A stretch of 64,000 nt of DNA from Acanthopleuribacter pedis (GCF_017377855.1 NZ_JAFREP010000022.1:1-64000); one strand, 5' to 3'; positions 10,501 to 19,167 are shown, counted from the first letter of the stretch. The notes: generated by a model not told the origin, from the sequence alone. Program-made: numbers and translations.

Positions 10501-10716
10501 CCGCGCACCGCGCCGGCGCATCAGTTCTTCATCAAAAAGCGCGGCCATGTCGGCGGGGTAACCCTGGTGGGTATGCAACCCGACGCGATAGTCCGGTGTT
10601 TGATAGCTTTGTTGTTCATAGGTTTGGGCGGGTGACAAGGCGTGCGCAAGCCACCAGACCGTAAAAAACGCGAGCGGGCCGAGACGGAAAGGATCCGAAC
10701 AATGATTCACCAACAT
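7546..10716 (-). CDS. Secreted EF-hand/leucine-rich-repeat protein (short paralogue)
   Basis: 1056 residues. A hydrophobic N-terminus ending ALSPAQT acts as a signal peptide. Residues 35-115 match the start of the larger neighbour (PDYR-GLHTHQGYPA, APLLSHGGISWRIER) and look like the first strands of a glycosidase barrel. The rest of that barrel is absent: residue about 125 runs directly into a jelly-roll-like region (YSGGRFTLWMEDAAG). An EF-hand loop, DIDGDGTLTHDEV, sits at 248-260, then LRRs (LKKLALSENQITGIDF style) and a C-terminal domain with beta-sandwich character shared with the paralogue. The start is supported by AAGGGG upstream of the ATG. It lies about 200 bp downstream of its paralogue on the same strand, so a tandem duplication is likely. 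No enzyme activity can be claimed. Confidence 0.82.
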   Translation of the reverse strand: MLVNHCSDPFRLGPLAFFTVWWLAHALSPAQTYEQQSYQTPDYRVGLHTHQGYPADMAALFDEELMRRRGARAGWAEADLDGLIQHAGRFGAPLLSHGGISWRIERDDLAITVVQHTPLQRHIGSPLQTHFTTGAEGLDFQLQFSSTPHAYSGGRFTLWMEDAAGRRTLVSQGWLNHDTQQADGRVPLEQPPAALYLEFQTGIAANERFSWTFTPREAKPTAAAGAMDKTPVRVPDRMFELFLLGKYDIDGDGTLTHDEVNQVVSASWSLRDVRDLTGLEAFRTLEDLSIRFENRTVRPIIFPDLKGRPLRRLTLQNTALAEPLQTPSGLTSLNLLLRGNTQAVDLRRSSRLTFLTLDDARETSPQPLLASQRFSALTLGGVVVDDPGAFERIKVTERAAFLRCVFPEILDFGGMQFSGQLHFEQSPLTNLRADVRGVTRLTLHGSSLSLHELQTILSDNAWDALINLDLARARLGDLPDFSALNQLEILTMAHAGLSGRLRPTLPPNLKKLALSENQITGIDFPQNTGLTELLLAGNNLQHRLNLKNLPELSLLNVSGNPALSRLDGLAFCQNLRTLYFRNCGFLVFPDLDLLPRLRRVFGRGNPFVDRCREADFFLDSPFWSIYSGERDPANTDLLCFPYERDDYPEYADRPLRSLSWVPQGDQWLLSWKGGTRRNFKPDRFSLTADQGWTRIAGEAYEMRRRVRLAESHADFQLTALAETEPDEPRPDQIAQEQFALEQQIVPWTYVIPHVPLDEHWSLDIELSHKLGRSVAVALEGVAPDGVVVLEKQFTIAPGQAWRESIDQLIEPLRRDVFHWVRLRADGELAAFQSLGRTGVAEKTREPLLPAYAREGLIHVPPESDVWFAGLVLVNPGSQAADVVLDHFDEGGDLLAQQTITLAPGRKWKTLAEHGFALQSGASSVRWRSSVPLRELLLYGNRDPFTRLFSEVQSDTALSRGQLDRADADTEITFINSDENPVLVRLVQVDNPDSARHLTLLPNGVQTVLLRDLYDNPSTGPLRFEADGFVAARALFFQSGKRARLLADMGSFAPVSD

Positions 10717-10859
10717 TTAAAATCCCCTTAATCGATTTGGAAAGGGACAAGCGGCAGCGGCCGCCGTGTCCCGTTGGGATCCGCCGAACACGGGCGGGTC
10801 AATGGCAGAAAAACCGAGATTGGATCGGGCACGAGGTCGCAAAATGGTTGTGCCCGCAT

Positions 10860-10899
10860 GCCCATGGCGCATCAGGACCATGCCCGATGCGCCATGGGC
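10860..10899 (-). other. Long perfect hairpin between the two LRR paralogues
   Basis: GCCCATGGCGCATC at 10860-10873 pairs perfectly over 14 bp with GATGCGCCATGGGC at 10886-10899 around a 12-base loop. It lies just after the stop codon of the upstream LRR gene and before the next one. No U-run follows on the minus strand, so it is not a textbook terminator. An mRNA-stabilising hairpin, an attenuator or a REP-like element are options. Confidence 0.7.
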
Positions 10900-10914
10900 G
10901 CCGGTTGGTGGGGG

Positions 10915-13900
10915 TTAGTCCGAAATCGGGGTGAAGGAACGCATGCCCGCGAGGAAACGGGTGCGTTTGCCGCTCTGGAAAAACAAGGCGCGGGCGCCCA
11001 CGGCGCTGTCGGCTTCGAAGCGAATCGGGCCGGCGGTCGGGTCGGCGTACAAATCGCGAAGCGACACGGTTTGCACGCCCCAGGGCGTCAGCGTCACCCG
11101 CCGTTCCGAGTCTGGCTCATCACCCTGGAACAGACGAATCAAGGTGATGTTGTCCTCGCTGTTGAGAAAGGTCAGCTCGGTATCGTCAGTAACCTGTTCC
11201 AAAAAACCTCGGCTCATGACGGTATCGGTTTGCCATTCGCTGAACAAATGGGTGAAGGGGCGGCGGTTGCCGTAAAGCACCATTTCGCGCAGCGAGACAT
11301 CCGAGGCCCAGCGCAGCAACGATGCCCGGCGCTGGAGCGCAAAGGCATCATCCGCCAATACTTTCCACTGTTGCCCCGGCTGCAGCGTCAGGGTCTCACG
11401 GCCGATCAAAGCACCGTGATCGTTGTGATGCCACAACATCAGTGAAGCGGGTTGGCTTCCCGGATTCACAAACACCAAACCGGCGAACCAATGATCGGCG
11501 CGGGGCGGCAGGTGCGCCACGCCCTCAAGCGCGTAGGCCGGCTGCAAACGATCACGGGTGCGTGCGTCCGATTCGCGACGACCCAACACCTGAAAAGCAT
11601 CCAGCGGGCCGTCCGCCCGTAACCGCATCCAATGCAACACCTCGCGGTCAAGGGGTTCGATCAAAGCATCAATCGATTCACTTTGAGTTTGCCCCGGCGC
11701 AAGTGTCAGTTGTTTGGTAAACACCACCACGCCGTCGGGCGCCACCCCTTCCAGATCCACCGTTACCGCGCCGGCCGCGGCGCTTAACTCGATCACCTGC
11801 GACCAGCCCCGATCCAAGGGAACGTGAGGCAGAATGTAGACCCAAGGCGCGGCCTGTTGTTGTAACGAAAAACGTTGCACATCAATTTGCGGCGAGCTAC
11901 CGGCCTCATCGGGTTCGGCCACGGCGGCGAGTTCAAACGCGACATCGGCTTCGGCAAGCATGATGCGACGCCGTGTTTCATAAGAACCCCCGGCCTCATT
12001 GGTCCATGCTCCCACCCCGGTTAGTTTGACACGCTCCGGCTGGTAATTGCGACGCGTGCCGCCTTTCCAGGTAAGCAACCATTGATCGCCCTGGGGCACC
12101 CAACTCAGCGCGCGCAACGGCCGGTCGGGAAAAACCGGCCCCTGCTCCCGTTCATCCGGGGTACACAACAGGTTGGTGTTGGTCGGTGTGCGGAAGCCGT
12201 CGCCTTCCTGCCAGTGTGAACTCGTCATGTAAAGTTCGGCCTCGCCACACTGATCCACCAGGGGGCTCCCGTAACCGTAGACCCGGGCCAGACGGGGTAA
12301 CACACGAAGATCGGGGAACACCGGGATGTTCGTATTGCGGAAGTACAAGGATTCTAAACCGCGACAAAAGGGCAAGCCGTCAATCCGCGGCAAGCGCCTA
12401 TTATCGGACACATCGAGACGCAGAAGGTTGGGTAATCCGCGCAGGTTCACCGCGATCTCCAAGCGATTCCCGCTTAAATCGAGTCCTTGCAACGCCGTCG
12501 ACGGCGAGAAAACAACTTCCGTCATTTGGTTTTCAGCCAAATTCAGGCTCGTCAGGTTCGGCGGCAAGGAAACCGCCGGCAATCCTGGCAGATCACAACG
12601 AATCAAGCGCAGGTTTTTCAAACCGGGCACATTGGCCAAATCGGGGAAGCGGTCCAGCAAGGCGTTGCGCACATCCAAAACCTCCAGCGCATCCCAGTCA
12701 TTTTCCTGAAGGATCCGGTCCAAACTGTCACTGGTGAGGTTGTTGTCGTCCAGAAACAGATGGGTCACCTCGCTCAAATCGGCGCGCAACAGCACAAACG
12801 GCGTTTTAATCATCCTGACCCGACCACCGAAACCCATCCCGCCCAGGTCGAACCGGGGCGCTACCCGGCATGCTTGGATGAGACATTGTTCGGTCACCCG
12901 CACCTGACTGAAACCGGCAGGATCATCAACTACCACGCCGTCGAAAGAAAGGTCCCGCAAGACATGTTTCCCAAACAAAGGTTGCCGCGCCCCGCGCAGG
13001 TAAAGAGAATTTAACCGAGGTGAGCCGCGCAGGTCCGCCGATTGACTATCTCCAACCAACGTCATGGAGAGACGCTCCAATTCAGGCGGTGTCACCAAGG
13101 GTTCGCTAAGGTAAAAATGAAACAACCGAATCGCGCGCAACGGCAGATCGGCCAACGAGGGGAAATGGATCGGGATGTTGCCGGCGGAACCGTAAACAAT
13201 CCTCAGCGTCTTGAGGTTTGCAAAGGCATCCAGGCCGGTGAGGTCCTTGATCGTACTGGGCAATTCCCAATCGATCTCTTCCACATCAGCGACCTCGTCG
13301 GTGGTGAGTAGCCCGTCCTCATTCGCATCGAACCGCGCCAACAGAAAACGGGCGAAGGCAATGTCGGGAATGTCGATTACTTCCTTGCGTTTCACAAGCG
13401 CGGCTGTTTGGCGCGGCGCCGCAACAGGCGCGAACGACCAGAAGAAGGTTTCGTTTTCAGCATGGCCCGTTTCGAAACGCAGGTGGAGCGCGGCCGCGGG
13501 CGTGTCGAGGAAAAAGCGGCCGTCGGCCTGCATGGTATCGCCATTGAGGACGCCCCGTGAAACAGCCAAACGGTTGCCCGCCGCGTCCTCGGCCCACAAG
13601 GTGAAACGACCCCCGCTGTACCCTAGCCGCGTCGACTCAAATAGGAGGCGGAAATCAAAAAAGCCGTCAGCGGTTTTGAACTCGGCCAGGAGTGGGGACG
13701 CAACCGGTTGATTGAGTAGGCGCAAAAAGCGGCCCAGTCCCGTTTCGCGCGCGTTTGTCACGCTGTCGATCAGGCGACCGTGGCCGTAACCGGTCGGCAT
13801 TTGGTTGAACCACACCAAATCGTCGTAACCCATGGATTTTAAAGTGTTCAGGTAGGCGCGGATGCGTTGTTTGATCTCGGGGCGAAGTTCGCCGTCGCCC

Positions 13901-15180
13901 CCGCTTTGTGCCCAGGTTCGGTGCTCGGCGGGCTGCCCCGCGAAGGCCAACTCCTTGGCGATGAATTGCAGCGGCCTTGCGCCGGTGAACAACGCGGCGA
14001 TGTCGCGGCTCACGCGCTGCAATCGTTCGGTAACCTCGCGCAACGCTTTCGTTTCGAAGCTGTCGTACGTCAAGTAATGGGTAATCGCAACCGCCTCGAA
14101 GGGACGCGCGGCCGGATCAAGGCGGCCGTCCTCCAGCCGTTGTTCCATTTCCTCTTGAAGCCCATGCAGCCAGCCGTCGAAACCTGGGTTGTAGCCGCTC
14201 AGGTTGGCCAATACCAATTGGCCGGGTGCCTCCGTTTCCCGCAGCAGATCGTGAAACGCCGTCAGCCAATCTAGGTAACGGTCGGGCGCAACCGGAATCA
14301 AGCTATCGGGTTCGTTACCCAACAGCCAGTAGGCGATTTTGGAACCCCCGTTTTCCGTGCGTGCGGCGGCGGTGATTTGCGCGATCAAGTCGCGCGTCAG
14401 TTGGCGCACAAAGAGCGCGCGTTCATCCGCGCGTTTACCAACCGCGGGCAGCGCGGGCGGCTGAAAGCGGGGATGGGCAAACAGCGGGGCGGCGGCTTTG
14501 GCGTTGGCACCGACACCTATCCCCGCATCGCCGCGATTCTCCTGAAAAAACAGCGGCGGCAACGGATCATCCAAAGCAGGCAGCAACACCAGTTGAACCA
14601 TCACCCGCGCAACGGTTAATTCGCGCAATGATTGGGCCGCGTCTTCGTGCAGCACCGCGCGGTAAACCGAAAGTCGGCCGGTGTCCTTGGGTAAGAGGGA
14701 ATCACCTTGGAACGGCTGAAGCGTGATCAAACCATCGGCGGCGACGACCGCCACCCGAAAGGCACCTTGGGCGTGAAACAAGAAGTCACCCACATGGAGG
14801 GCTTGAAGCGGATCCACGCGGAGACGCAAAGGTGTTTGCTGTACGACCGCGACGGCGAGGTCGCGGCGTTCGATACGCCAAGAGATGCCCCCGTGCGAAA
14901 GCAGCGGTGCATTAAATTGGTTGGCGTGATCAATTAAATGGTTGAGGTCGGCGTCGGCCCAACCCGCGCGCACGCCGCGCCATTGCATCAGTTCTTCATC
15001 CAGGAGGGCCGCCATCTCGGCGGGATATCCCTGGTGGGTGTGCAGCCCGATCCGATAGTCGGGCGTTTCATAAGTGGTTTGTTCAAAGGTTTGGGCGGGA
15101 AGTGGGCCGGTCGACAGGTACCAGACCATCAAGAAAGCAAGTGGGCCGAATGATAAGCGGCCGAGGTGATTCATCAGCAT
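10915..15180 (-). CDS. Secreted glycosidase-like/EF-hand/LRR protein (long paralogue)
   Basis: 1421 residues from the ATG at 15180, which has GAGG 8 bases upstream and aligns with the start of the paralogue (MLMNHLG versus MLVNHC). Signal peptide ends near PLPAQT (30). Residues about 40-490 look like a TIM-barrel glycoside hydrolase of clan GH-A type: barrel start at RIGLHTHQGYPAE, candidate acid/base E290 in LLGNEPD, candidate nucleophile E410 in IAKELAF, WFNQMPTGYGHG near the end. Then YSGGRFTLWAEDAAG (about 515), an EF-hand (FDANEDGLLTTDEV), LRRs and the same C-terminal domain as the shorter paralogue. It is presumably exported and may act on polysaccharide. Substrate and catalytic assignments are inference from motif spacing. 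An in-frame extension to 15417 lacks support. Confidence 0.82.
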   Translation of the reverse strand: MLMNHLGRLSFGPLAFLMVWYLSTGPLPAQTFEQTTYETPDYRIGLHTHQGYPAEMAALLDEELMQWRGVRAGWADADLNHLIDHANQFNAPLLSHGGISWRIERRDLAVAVVQQTPLRLRVDPLQALHVGDFLFHAQGAFRVAVVAADGLITLQPFQGDSLLPKDTGRLSVYRAVLHEDAAQSLRELTVARVMVQLVLLPALDDPLPPLFFQENRGDAGIGVGANAKAAAPLFAHPRFQPPALPAVGKRADERALFVRQLTRDLIAQITAAARTENGGSKIAYWLLGNEPDSLIPVAPDRYLDWLTAFHDLLRETEAPGQLVLANLSGYNPGFDGWLHGLQEEMEQRLEDGRLDPAARPFEAVAITHYLTYDSFETKALREVTERLQRVSRDIAALFTGARPLQFIAKELAFAGQPAEHRTWAQSGGDGELRPEIKQRIRAYLNTLKSMGYDDLVWFNQMPTGYGHGRLIDSVTNARETGLGRFLRLLNQPVASPLLAEFKTADGFFDFRLLFESTRLGYSGGRFTLWAEDAAGNRLAVSRGVLNGDTMQADGRFFLDTPAAALHLRFETGHAENETFFWSFAPVAAPRQTAALVKRKEVIDIPDIAFARFLLARFDANEDGLLTTDEVADVEEIDWELPSTIKDLTGLDAFANLKTLRIVYGSAGNIPIHFPSLADLPLRAIRLFHFYLSEPLVTPPELERLSMTLVGDSQSADLRGSPRLNSLYLRGARQPLFGKHVLRDLSFDGVVVDDPAGFSQVRVTEQCLIQACRVAPRFDLGGMGFGGRVRMIKTPFVLLRADLSEVTHLFLDDNNLTSDSLDRILQENDWDALEVLDVRNALLDRFPDLANVPGLKNLRLIRCDLPGLPAVSLPPNLTSLNLAENQMTEVVFSPSTALQGLDLSGNRLEIAVNLRGLPNLLRLDVSDNRRLPRIDGLPFCRGLESLYFRNTNIPVFPDLRVLPRLARVYGYGSPLVDQCGEAELYMTSSHWQEGDGFRTPTNTNLLCTPDEREQGPVFPDRPLRALSWVPQGDQWLLTWKGGTRRNYQPERVKLTGVGAWTNEAGGSYETRRRIMLAEADVAFELAAVAEPDEAGSSPQIDVQRFSLQQQAAPWVYILPHVPLDRGWSQVIELSAAAGAVTVDLEGVAPDGVVVFTKQLTLAPGQTQSESIDALIEPLDREVLHWMRLRADGPLDAFQVLGRRESDARTRDRLQPAYALEGVAHLPPRADHWFAGLVFVNPGSQPASLMLWHHNDHGALIGRETLTLQPGQQWKVLADDAFALQRRASLLRWASDVSLREMVLYGNRRPFTHLFSEWQTDTVMSRGFLEQVTDDTELTFLNSEDNITLIRLFQGDEPDSERRVTLTPWGVQTVSLRDLYADPTAGPIRFEADSAVGARALFFQSGKRTRFLAGMRSFTPISD

Positions 15181-15697
15181 CAGTGATCCTCGAAATGGAA
15201 TGTAAAAGGGAAACGGAAAAACGATGTCATCGATGGGTTTCCCTTGAACAATTCCGATGCCGGCGCGAAACAACAGAGCCAAACTTTTTCTTCTAAACCA
15301 CTTACCTTTCCAGCGCTCAAGCTCGCCCACGAGGTCTTCGCGCGTCGCCCAATTTTTTTCTCTGTTACCGGTGTTTGAGACAGCACCCGTCTCTTCAATA
15401 GGAGGCCAAGGCCTCACAGAGCAATTGGTTCACTTCATACGCACCCATTGCTTCCGAGATCTCAAGCGCGGTCCGACCGGCCCGTGACAGGTGTCACGGG
15501 TGTCCCACAACTTTTTTCACGCGCGTTCATGACCCGCGACACTCACGCTGCAGCCCCGTCGACCTTTAGAGTTAGGGGCAGATCACGGGTCGGTCTCGCC
15601 GCCGACCCTTTTCACACAACGCGTGATGCGCCCACTTTGGGTCGCACCCGATGAAATACCCGAGATCACGCCAACCGCCCTCATCTAGGAGTCCTGC
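15181..15697. other. Divergent intergenic region, no gene seen
   Basis: About 520 bp separate the minus-strand LRR gene from the plus-strand TSP3 gene, so it should hold two promoters. Apart from the palindrome at 15481-15500 I see no distinctive structure. Open frames here are short and look unlike protein. Confidence 0.5.
15481..15500. promoter_or_regulatory. 20-bp palindrome, candidate operator
   Basis: CCCGTGACAGGTGTCACGGG has perfect 9-bp arms around a GG centre. With a 2-base centre it is a poor RNA hairpin but a typical dimer-binding DNA site. It lies between the divergent LRR and TSP3 genes. A T-run 15-20 bases downstream is probably incidental. Confidence 0.4.
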
Positions 15698-16624
15698 ATG
15701 TCTGCCAAGCACCTTTTTCTGAATATCGCCCTGATTCTGTTCGCCTTGTTCCAACTCTCCGCGCTGAACCTGTCCGCCATGGAGCCCGCCACCGCCAAAC
15801 CCAACACCGACATCCCCAACCCCAGCCTGTTTTATCCCGCTTTCGCCGAGGATTTCACCGACAGCAACCATCTGGTGTTCCAAGTTCGCGTTGAAGAGCA
15901 GGTCCTTTTGGAGGAAAGCCACCACATCGCCAAACTCACCGAAGACGGCGCCATCGCCTTATTCGGCAGTCAGCCCAAAAAAGCGGCTGAACTCGCGGCA
16001 CTCCATCACGCGGGCAGTTCGGTTCGTGTGCAAGCCTTGGTTGACGGCGAGCCCTACCACGAATTTAGCTACGACGATTTGAAAGCATGGCAGCAAGGTT
16101 TGTTTGACGAGGAAGGTTTTGAAATGGCCGCCCACATTTCGGTCACCCCGACCAACGTGGTCTCGAAGCGGGTGAAAACCGGCAAAACAACCCCGGTCCT
16201 GATTGACTGCCGCGACGACGTGCGCAACTGCGCCTGTCCCCAATGGGCCTCGCATCCTTCCTGCAGCGGCGACCCCGACGGCGACGGTATCACCAGCTAT
16301 TACGACAACTGCGATTACGTCGCCAACGCCAACCAAAACGATTGCGACGGCGACGGCATCGGCGACAAATGCGACAGCAACAATGTGGTCACCCGCCCCT
16401 ATTGGACAACCCTTAGCTTCCATACCGAATTTTCCGGCACGTACCGCTGCATCAATAACAGCCTCCACGAAGTTTGGTACGACTTCGATGTCAACCAATT
16501 GAATTACAAGCAACTCGACTGCGCCACCGGCCGGGTCATTTCCACCTACCCCGCCGGCCAGGCCCCAACCTTTAAGTTCCGTGGGGAACGTTATGTCAAC
16601 ATCGGCTCACCATGCGGTAAATAA
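15698..16624 (+). CDS. Secreted thrombospondin type-3 repeat protein
   Basis: 308 residues. The start has AGGAG 7 bases upstream. A signal peptide (hydrophobic to about residue 25) is followed by a novel domain of about 160 residues. Then comes a Cys-containing linker (NCACPQWASHPSCSGD) and a short TSP3-type Ca-binding segment, DPDGDGITSYYDNCD and DCDGDGIGDKCDSN (about residues 190-230). The last 75 residues hold a pair of Cys and many aromatics and may be a small beta domain. TSP3 repeats bind calcium and are typical of surface or secreted proteins. No catalytic motif is visible. It is a single gene with its own terminator. Confidence 0.78.
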   Translation: MSAKHLFLNIALILFALFQLSALNLSAMEPATAKPNTDIPNPSLFYPAFAEDFTDSNHLVFQVRVEEQVLLEESHHIAKLTEDGAIALFGSQPKKAAELAALHHAGSSVRVQALVDGEPYHEFSYDDLKAWQQGLFDEEGFEMAAHISVTPTNVVSKRVKTGKTTPVLIDCRDDVRNCACPQWASHPSCSGDPDGDGITSYYDNCDYVANANQNDCDGDGIGDKCDSNNVVTRPYWTTLSFHTEFSGTYRCINNSLHEVWYDFDVNQLNYKQLDCATGRVISTYPAGQAPTFKFRGERYVNIGSPCGK

Positions 16625-16644
16625 CCGCCCTTAAGCGACACCTA

Positions 16645-16672
16645 AAAAAGCGGCAGCAATGCCGCTTTTTTT
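16645..16672 (+). terminator. Rho-independent terminator (bidirectional)
   Basis: AAAAAGCGGCA, loop GCAA, TGCCGCTTTTT, 20 bp after the TSP3 gene. A-tract and T-tract flank the stem, so it can also stop the convergent radical SAM operon. Confidence 0.9.
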
Positions 16673-16771
16673 AATTCTCGAATACCCTTGGCACTGCCAT
16701 CGCGGTGATGTGCTGCTTTTGATCCGCCGTCAAACCAACCGGTTCTGATGGCACCTCGTCATCCCGAAAGC

Positions 16772-18067
16772 TTAAACGTCGTTGTCGAGCACATCCATAA
16801 AGGCCGATACGCTGAACACCGCGTTGCCGGGACCGGGCTCGCCGTAACCTGGCGGTACCTTGTGCCCGTAATGACGGAAGGTCTCGCGCCACGCGATCAG
16901 CAGCTTGCAGAAGTATTCCAGTGGTGGCGCGGGTTGCGGACCCAAAGCCGCCAGCGGTTCGGGACACCAGGTGGTAAAACGCGGCACCACGCCTTGGCGC
17001 ATGAACCAGTCCAAACCCTCGCGCGTGTGGGCCACGGCCTGATCGACATCTTTAAAACCACACACCGTGTTGAGTTCCACACCGCCGACAAAGTTGGGGA
17101 TCACGTTTTCGCCGCCGAACACCGCCGCCGACGCAACCACGCGGTTAATCCAGCTCTCAAACCCAATCACACGGGTTTTGCCGGGACAAATTTTGGCGAA
17201 CAGTTCCGCACCCCACACCTCGTAGTTCGGGTGGTAAATCTGTACGCCCGCCTGCTTGAGGCGTTGGCAATCTTCCTGGGTAAAGGCCTGCACCACCGCC
17301 TTGGAAATCCAACGGCCGGGGAAGGCCGCCTCAATCGCCTCGATGTAACGCACGTAAAAATCAACCTCACCGCGACCCTGCAGGTTGGTTAACACCGAAC
17401 CGCCGGTTAAGGTGTAGGCCTTGGCTTTGTCGTCGGTGCGGTCGATGTGGGCCAGCGCCTCGACGATTTCGGCCGGGTCTTTGATGCCCGTGTAAACCTT
17501 GCCCGCCTTGCGCTGCTGGATAAAGTTGCGGTTGATGTCGCAGAACTGACACTGTTCTTCTTTGTTGAAGTACTGGCACATGCGGTAGGCGGTCAGGTAA
17601 ATCAGGTAACCCCATTCCAGGACCGGCGCAATTTCGCCCATGGGTTTGCCGCTCGCCAGCGCCTCGTGGTAGAAGGGCGGCACCGGGTGGTACTCGACCT
17701 CGGCCATGGCGGTGCCGTCACACAAAAGCGTGATTTTGCCGTCGACCAAATCGACGTGGTAGGGCGATTCGGGATTGATGCGCACGGAAATCACCGTCGG
17801 CCGCAAGCCGAGTTCGCCGCCGCTGATGCGAATTTCTTCCGGCACGCGCAGGTGCTCGGAGTTCTGCATGTCCTTGATTTCAATCAAATCGAAGGAAAAG
17901 ATGAAGTAATCCTTGGGTTTGAAGCCGGCCGCGATGTTCATGGCCGCGTCGCTAAAACGCAGGCCCAAGCGCAGCACATCCTGTTTCACCACGGCCTCGG
18001 CCGGGATTTGATCAAAGCGGGTGACGTGGTCGATCACCTGTTGGTAAGCGTGACGCACAAGTTCCAT
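16772..18067 (-). CDS. Radical SAM protein with CX8CX2C cluster motif
   Basis: 431 residues. The cysteines C164, C173 and C176 (RMCQYFNKEEQCQFCDIN) give CX8CX2C instead of the common CX3CX2C. The following sequence (TLTGGSVLTN, GRWISKAVVQAF, IYHPNYEVWG, GFESWINRVV) fits a radical SAM barrel. About 150 residues precede the cluster. The gene starts 20 bp after mqnC with a good AGAAGGA site, so the two are co-transcribed. The pairing suggests a role near menaquinone or futalosine chemistry, yet it is not a typical MqnE, whose motif is CX3CX2C. The function is unknown; only the family assignment is firm. Confidence 0.75.
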   Translation of the reverse strand: MELVRHAYQQVIDHVTRFDQIPAEAVVKQDVLRLGLRFSDAAMNIAAGFKPKDYFIFSFDLIEIKDMQNSEHLRVPEEIRISGGELGLRPTVISVRINPESPYHVDLVDGKITLLCDGTAMAEVEYHPVPPFYHEALASGKPMGEIAPVLEWGYLIYLTAYRMCQYFNKEEQCQFCDINRNFIQQRKAGKVYTGIKDPAEIVEALAHIDRTDDKAKAYTLTGGSVLTNLQGRGEVDFYVRYIEAIEAAFPGRWISKAVVQAFTQEDCQRLKQAGVQIYHPNYEVWGAELFAKICPGKTRVIGFESWINRVVASAAVFGGENVIPNFVGGVELNTVCGFKDVDQAVAHTREGLDWFMRQGVVPRFTTWCPEPLAALGPQPAPPLEYFCKLLIAWRETFRHYGHKVPPGYGEPGPGNAVFSVSAFMDVLDNDV

Positions 18068-18087
18068 GCAAAATCCTTCTCAGTAAC

Positions 18088-19167
18088 TTAAACGTTGCGC
18101 AGGGCGGGTGCCTGCGCCATCGGCCGAAAGACGGGTGTGATCCCTTCGTTTTCAGCCTGGGCGATAATCTCTTTGATGTTGCGGTTAATCACCGCGCCGG
18201 CCATTTGCGTGACCTCGTCTTCCAAGGGAATGTCGAAATCATTGGCGCCGTAATGCAAGCCGTGCAAGGCATTGCTGTTTTGGGTCAACACCGAGGTGCG
18301 CATGTGGGTGATGTTGTCCAGGTACAAACGGGCCACCGCCAAATGGCGCAGGTAACTCTCGCCGTCGACCTCTTGTCCACCCAATTCGTTGTGGTACGGC
18401 TTGTAGGTCCAGCTCAAAAAACTAAACAAACCCAGCAACCCGTCGGCACGCAGCCTGTCCTGCATTTCCCGGACGCGACGCAGGTGCTCGACACGTTCGT
18501 CGATGCTTTCGTCAAAACCAATCACCATGGTGCCGGTCGAATTCAAGCCACAACGCATAATGGTTTCTTGGGCGAGCATGTAATCGTCGGCCGTGTATTT
18601 TTGGGGGCTGTGGCGTTCGCGGAATGCGTTGGTCAGAATTTCGGCACCGCCGCCGGTAATCCAGCGCACGCCGGCGTCTTTTAGGGCGTAACACACTTCC
18701 GCGTAGGAAATGCGGCACAGCTTGGCGACGTACATCATTTCGGCCACGGTCAGCGCATAAAATTCAACCGTATCGCCGTAGCGTTCGCGGATTTGGCGAA
18801 AGGTTTCCTGGTACCAGTCCAGCTTGAGCTTGGGGTTGAAGCCGCCGTTAAAACCAACAAAATCGCCGCCCAGCTCTAAAATTTCGTCGATCTTGGCGTA
18901 AATCTGATCGCGCGGCAGCACATAACCGTCGGGCGATTTGGGCAGGCGGTAAAAGCTGCAGTAATCGCACTTGGCGACACACACGTTGGTGTAGTTAATG
19001 ATGCGCATGATGAGGTAGGTCGCCTGGTTGGGCCTGTGGAAACGGTTCCGCGCGGTGGTGGCCCATGCGCGCAGGTCGGCGAGTTCGGCCTCCTGGTAGA
19101 GGTAAACGGCTTCCTCGTCGGTAATGCGAATCCCTTCCGCGACTTTTTCAGCAATGAGCCCGCGCAT
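18088..19167 (-). CDS. mqnC: Cyclic dehypoxanthine futalosine synthase (MqnC-like radical SAM)
   Basis: 359 residues. The motif NYTNVCVAKCDYCSFYR places the 4Fe-4S cysteines at C63, C67 and C70 (CX3CX2C), with the INYTNVC lead-in characteristic of MqnC. MqnC converts dehypoxanthine futalosine to its cyclic form in the futalosine menaquinone pathway, in the cytoplasm. Other family features are GGFNPKLKLDWY, ITGGGAEIL and SWTYKPYHNELGG. The ATG at 19167 is chosen because GAGGAG lies 7 bases upstream; an in-frame ATG at 19188 has no such site. It is first in a two-gene operon with an unusual radical SAM protein. No mqnA, mqnB or mqnD is visible here. A divergent MqnC/MqnE-family enzyme of other function is possible. 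Confidence 0.8.
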   Translation of the reverse strand: MRGLIAEKVAEGIRITDEEAVYLYQEAELADLRAWATTARNRFHRPNQATYLIMRIINYTNVCVAKCDYCSFYRLPKSPDGYVLPRDQIYAKIDEILELGGDFVGFNGGFNPKLKLDWYQETFRQIRERYGDTVEFYALTVAEMMYVAKLCRISYAEVCYALKDAGVRWITGGGAEILTNAFRERHSPQKYTADDYMLAQETIMRCGLNSTGTMVIGFDESIDERVEHLRRVREMQDRLRADGLLGLFSFLSWTYKPYHNELGGQEVDGESYLRHLAVARLYLDNITHMRTSVLTQNSNALHGLHYGANDFDIPLEDEVTQMAGAVINRNIKEIIAQAENEGITPVFRPMAQAPALRNV

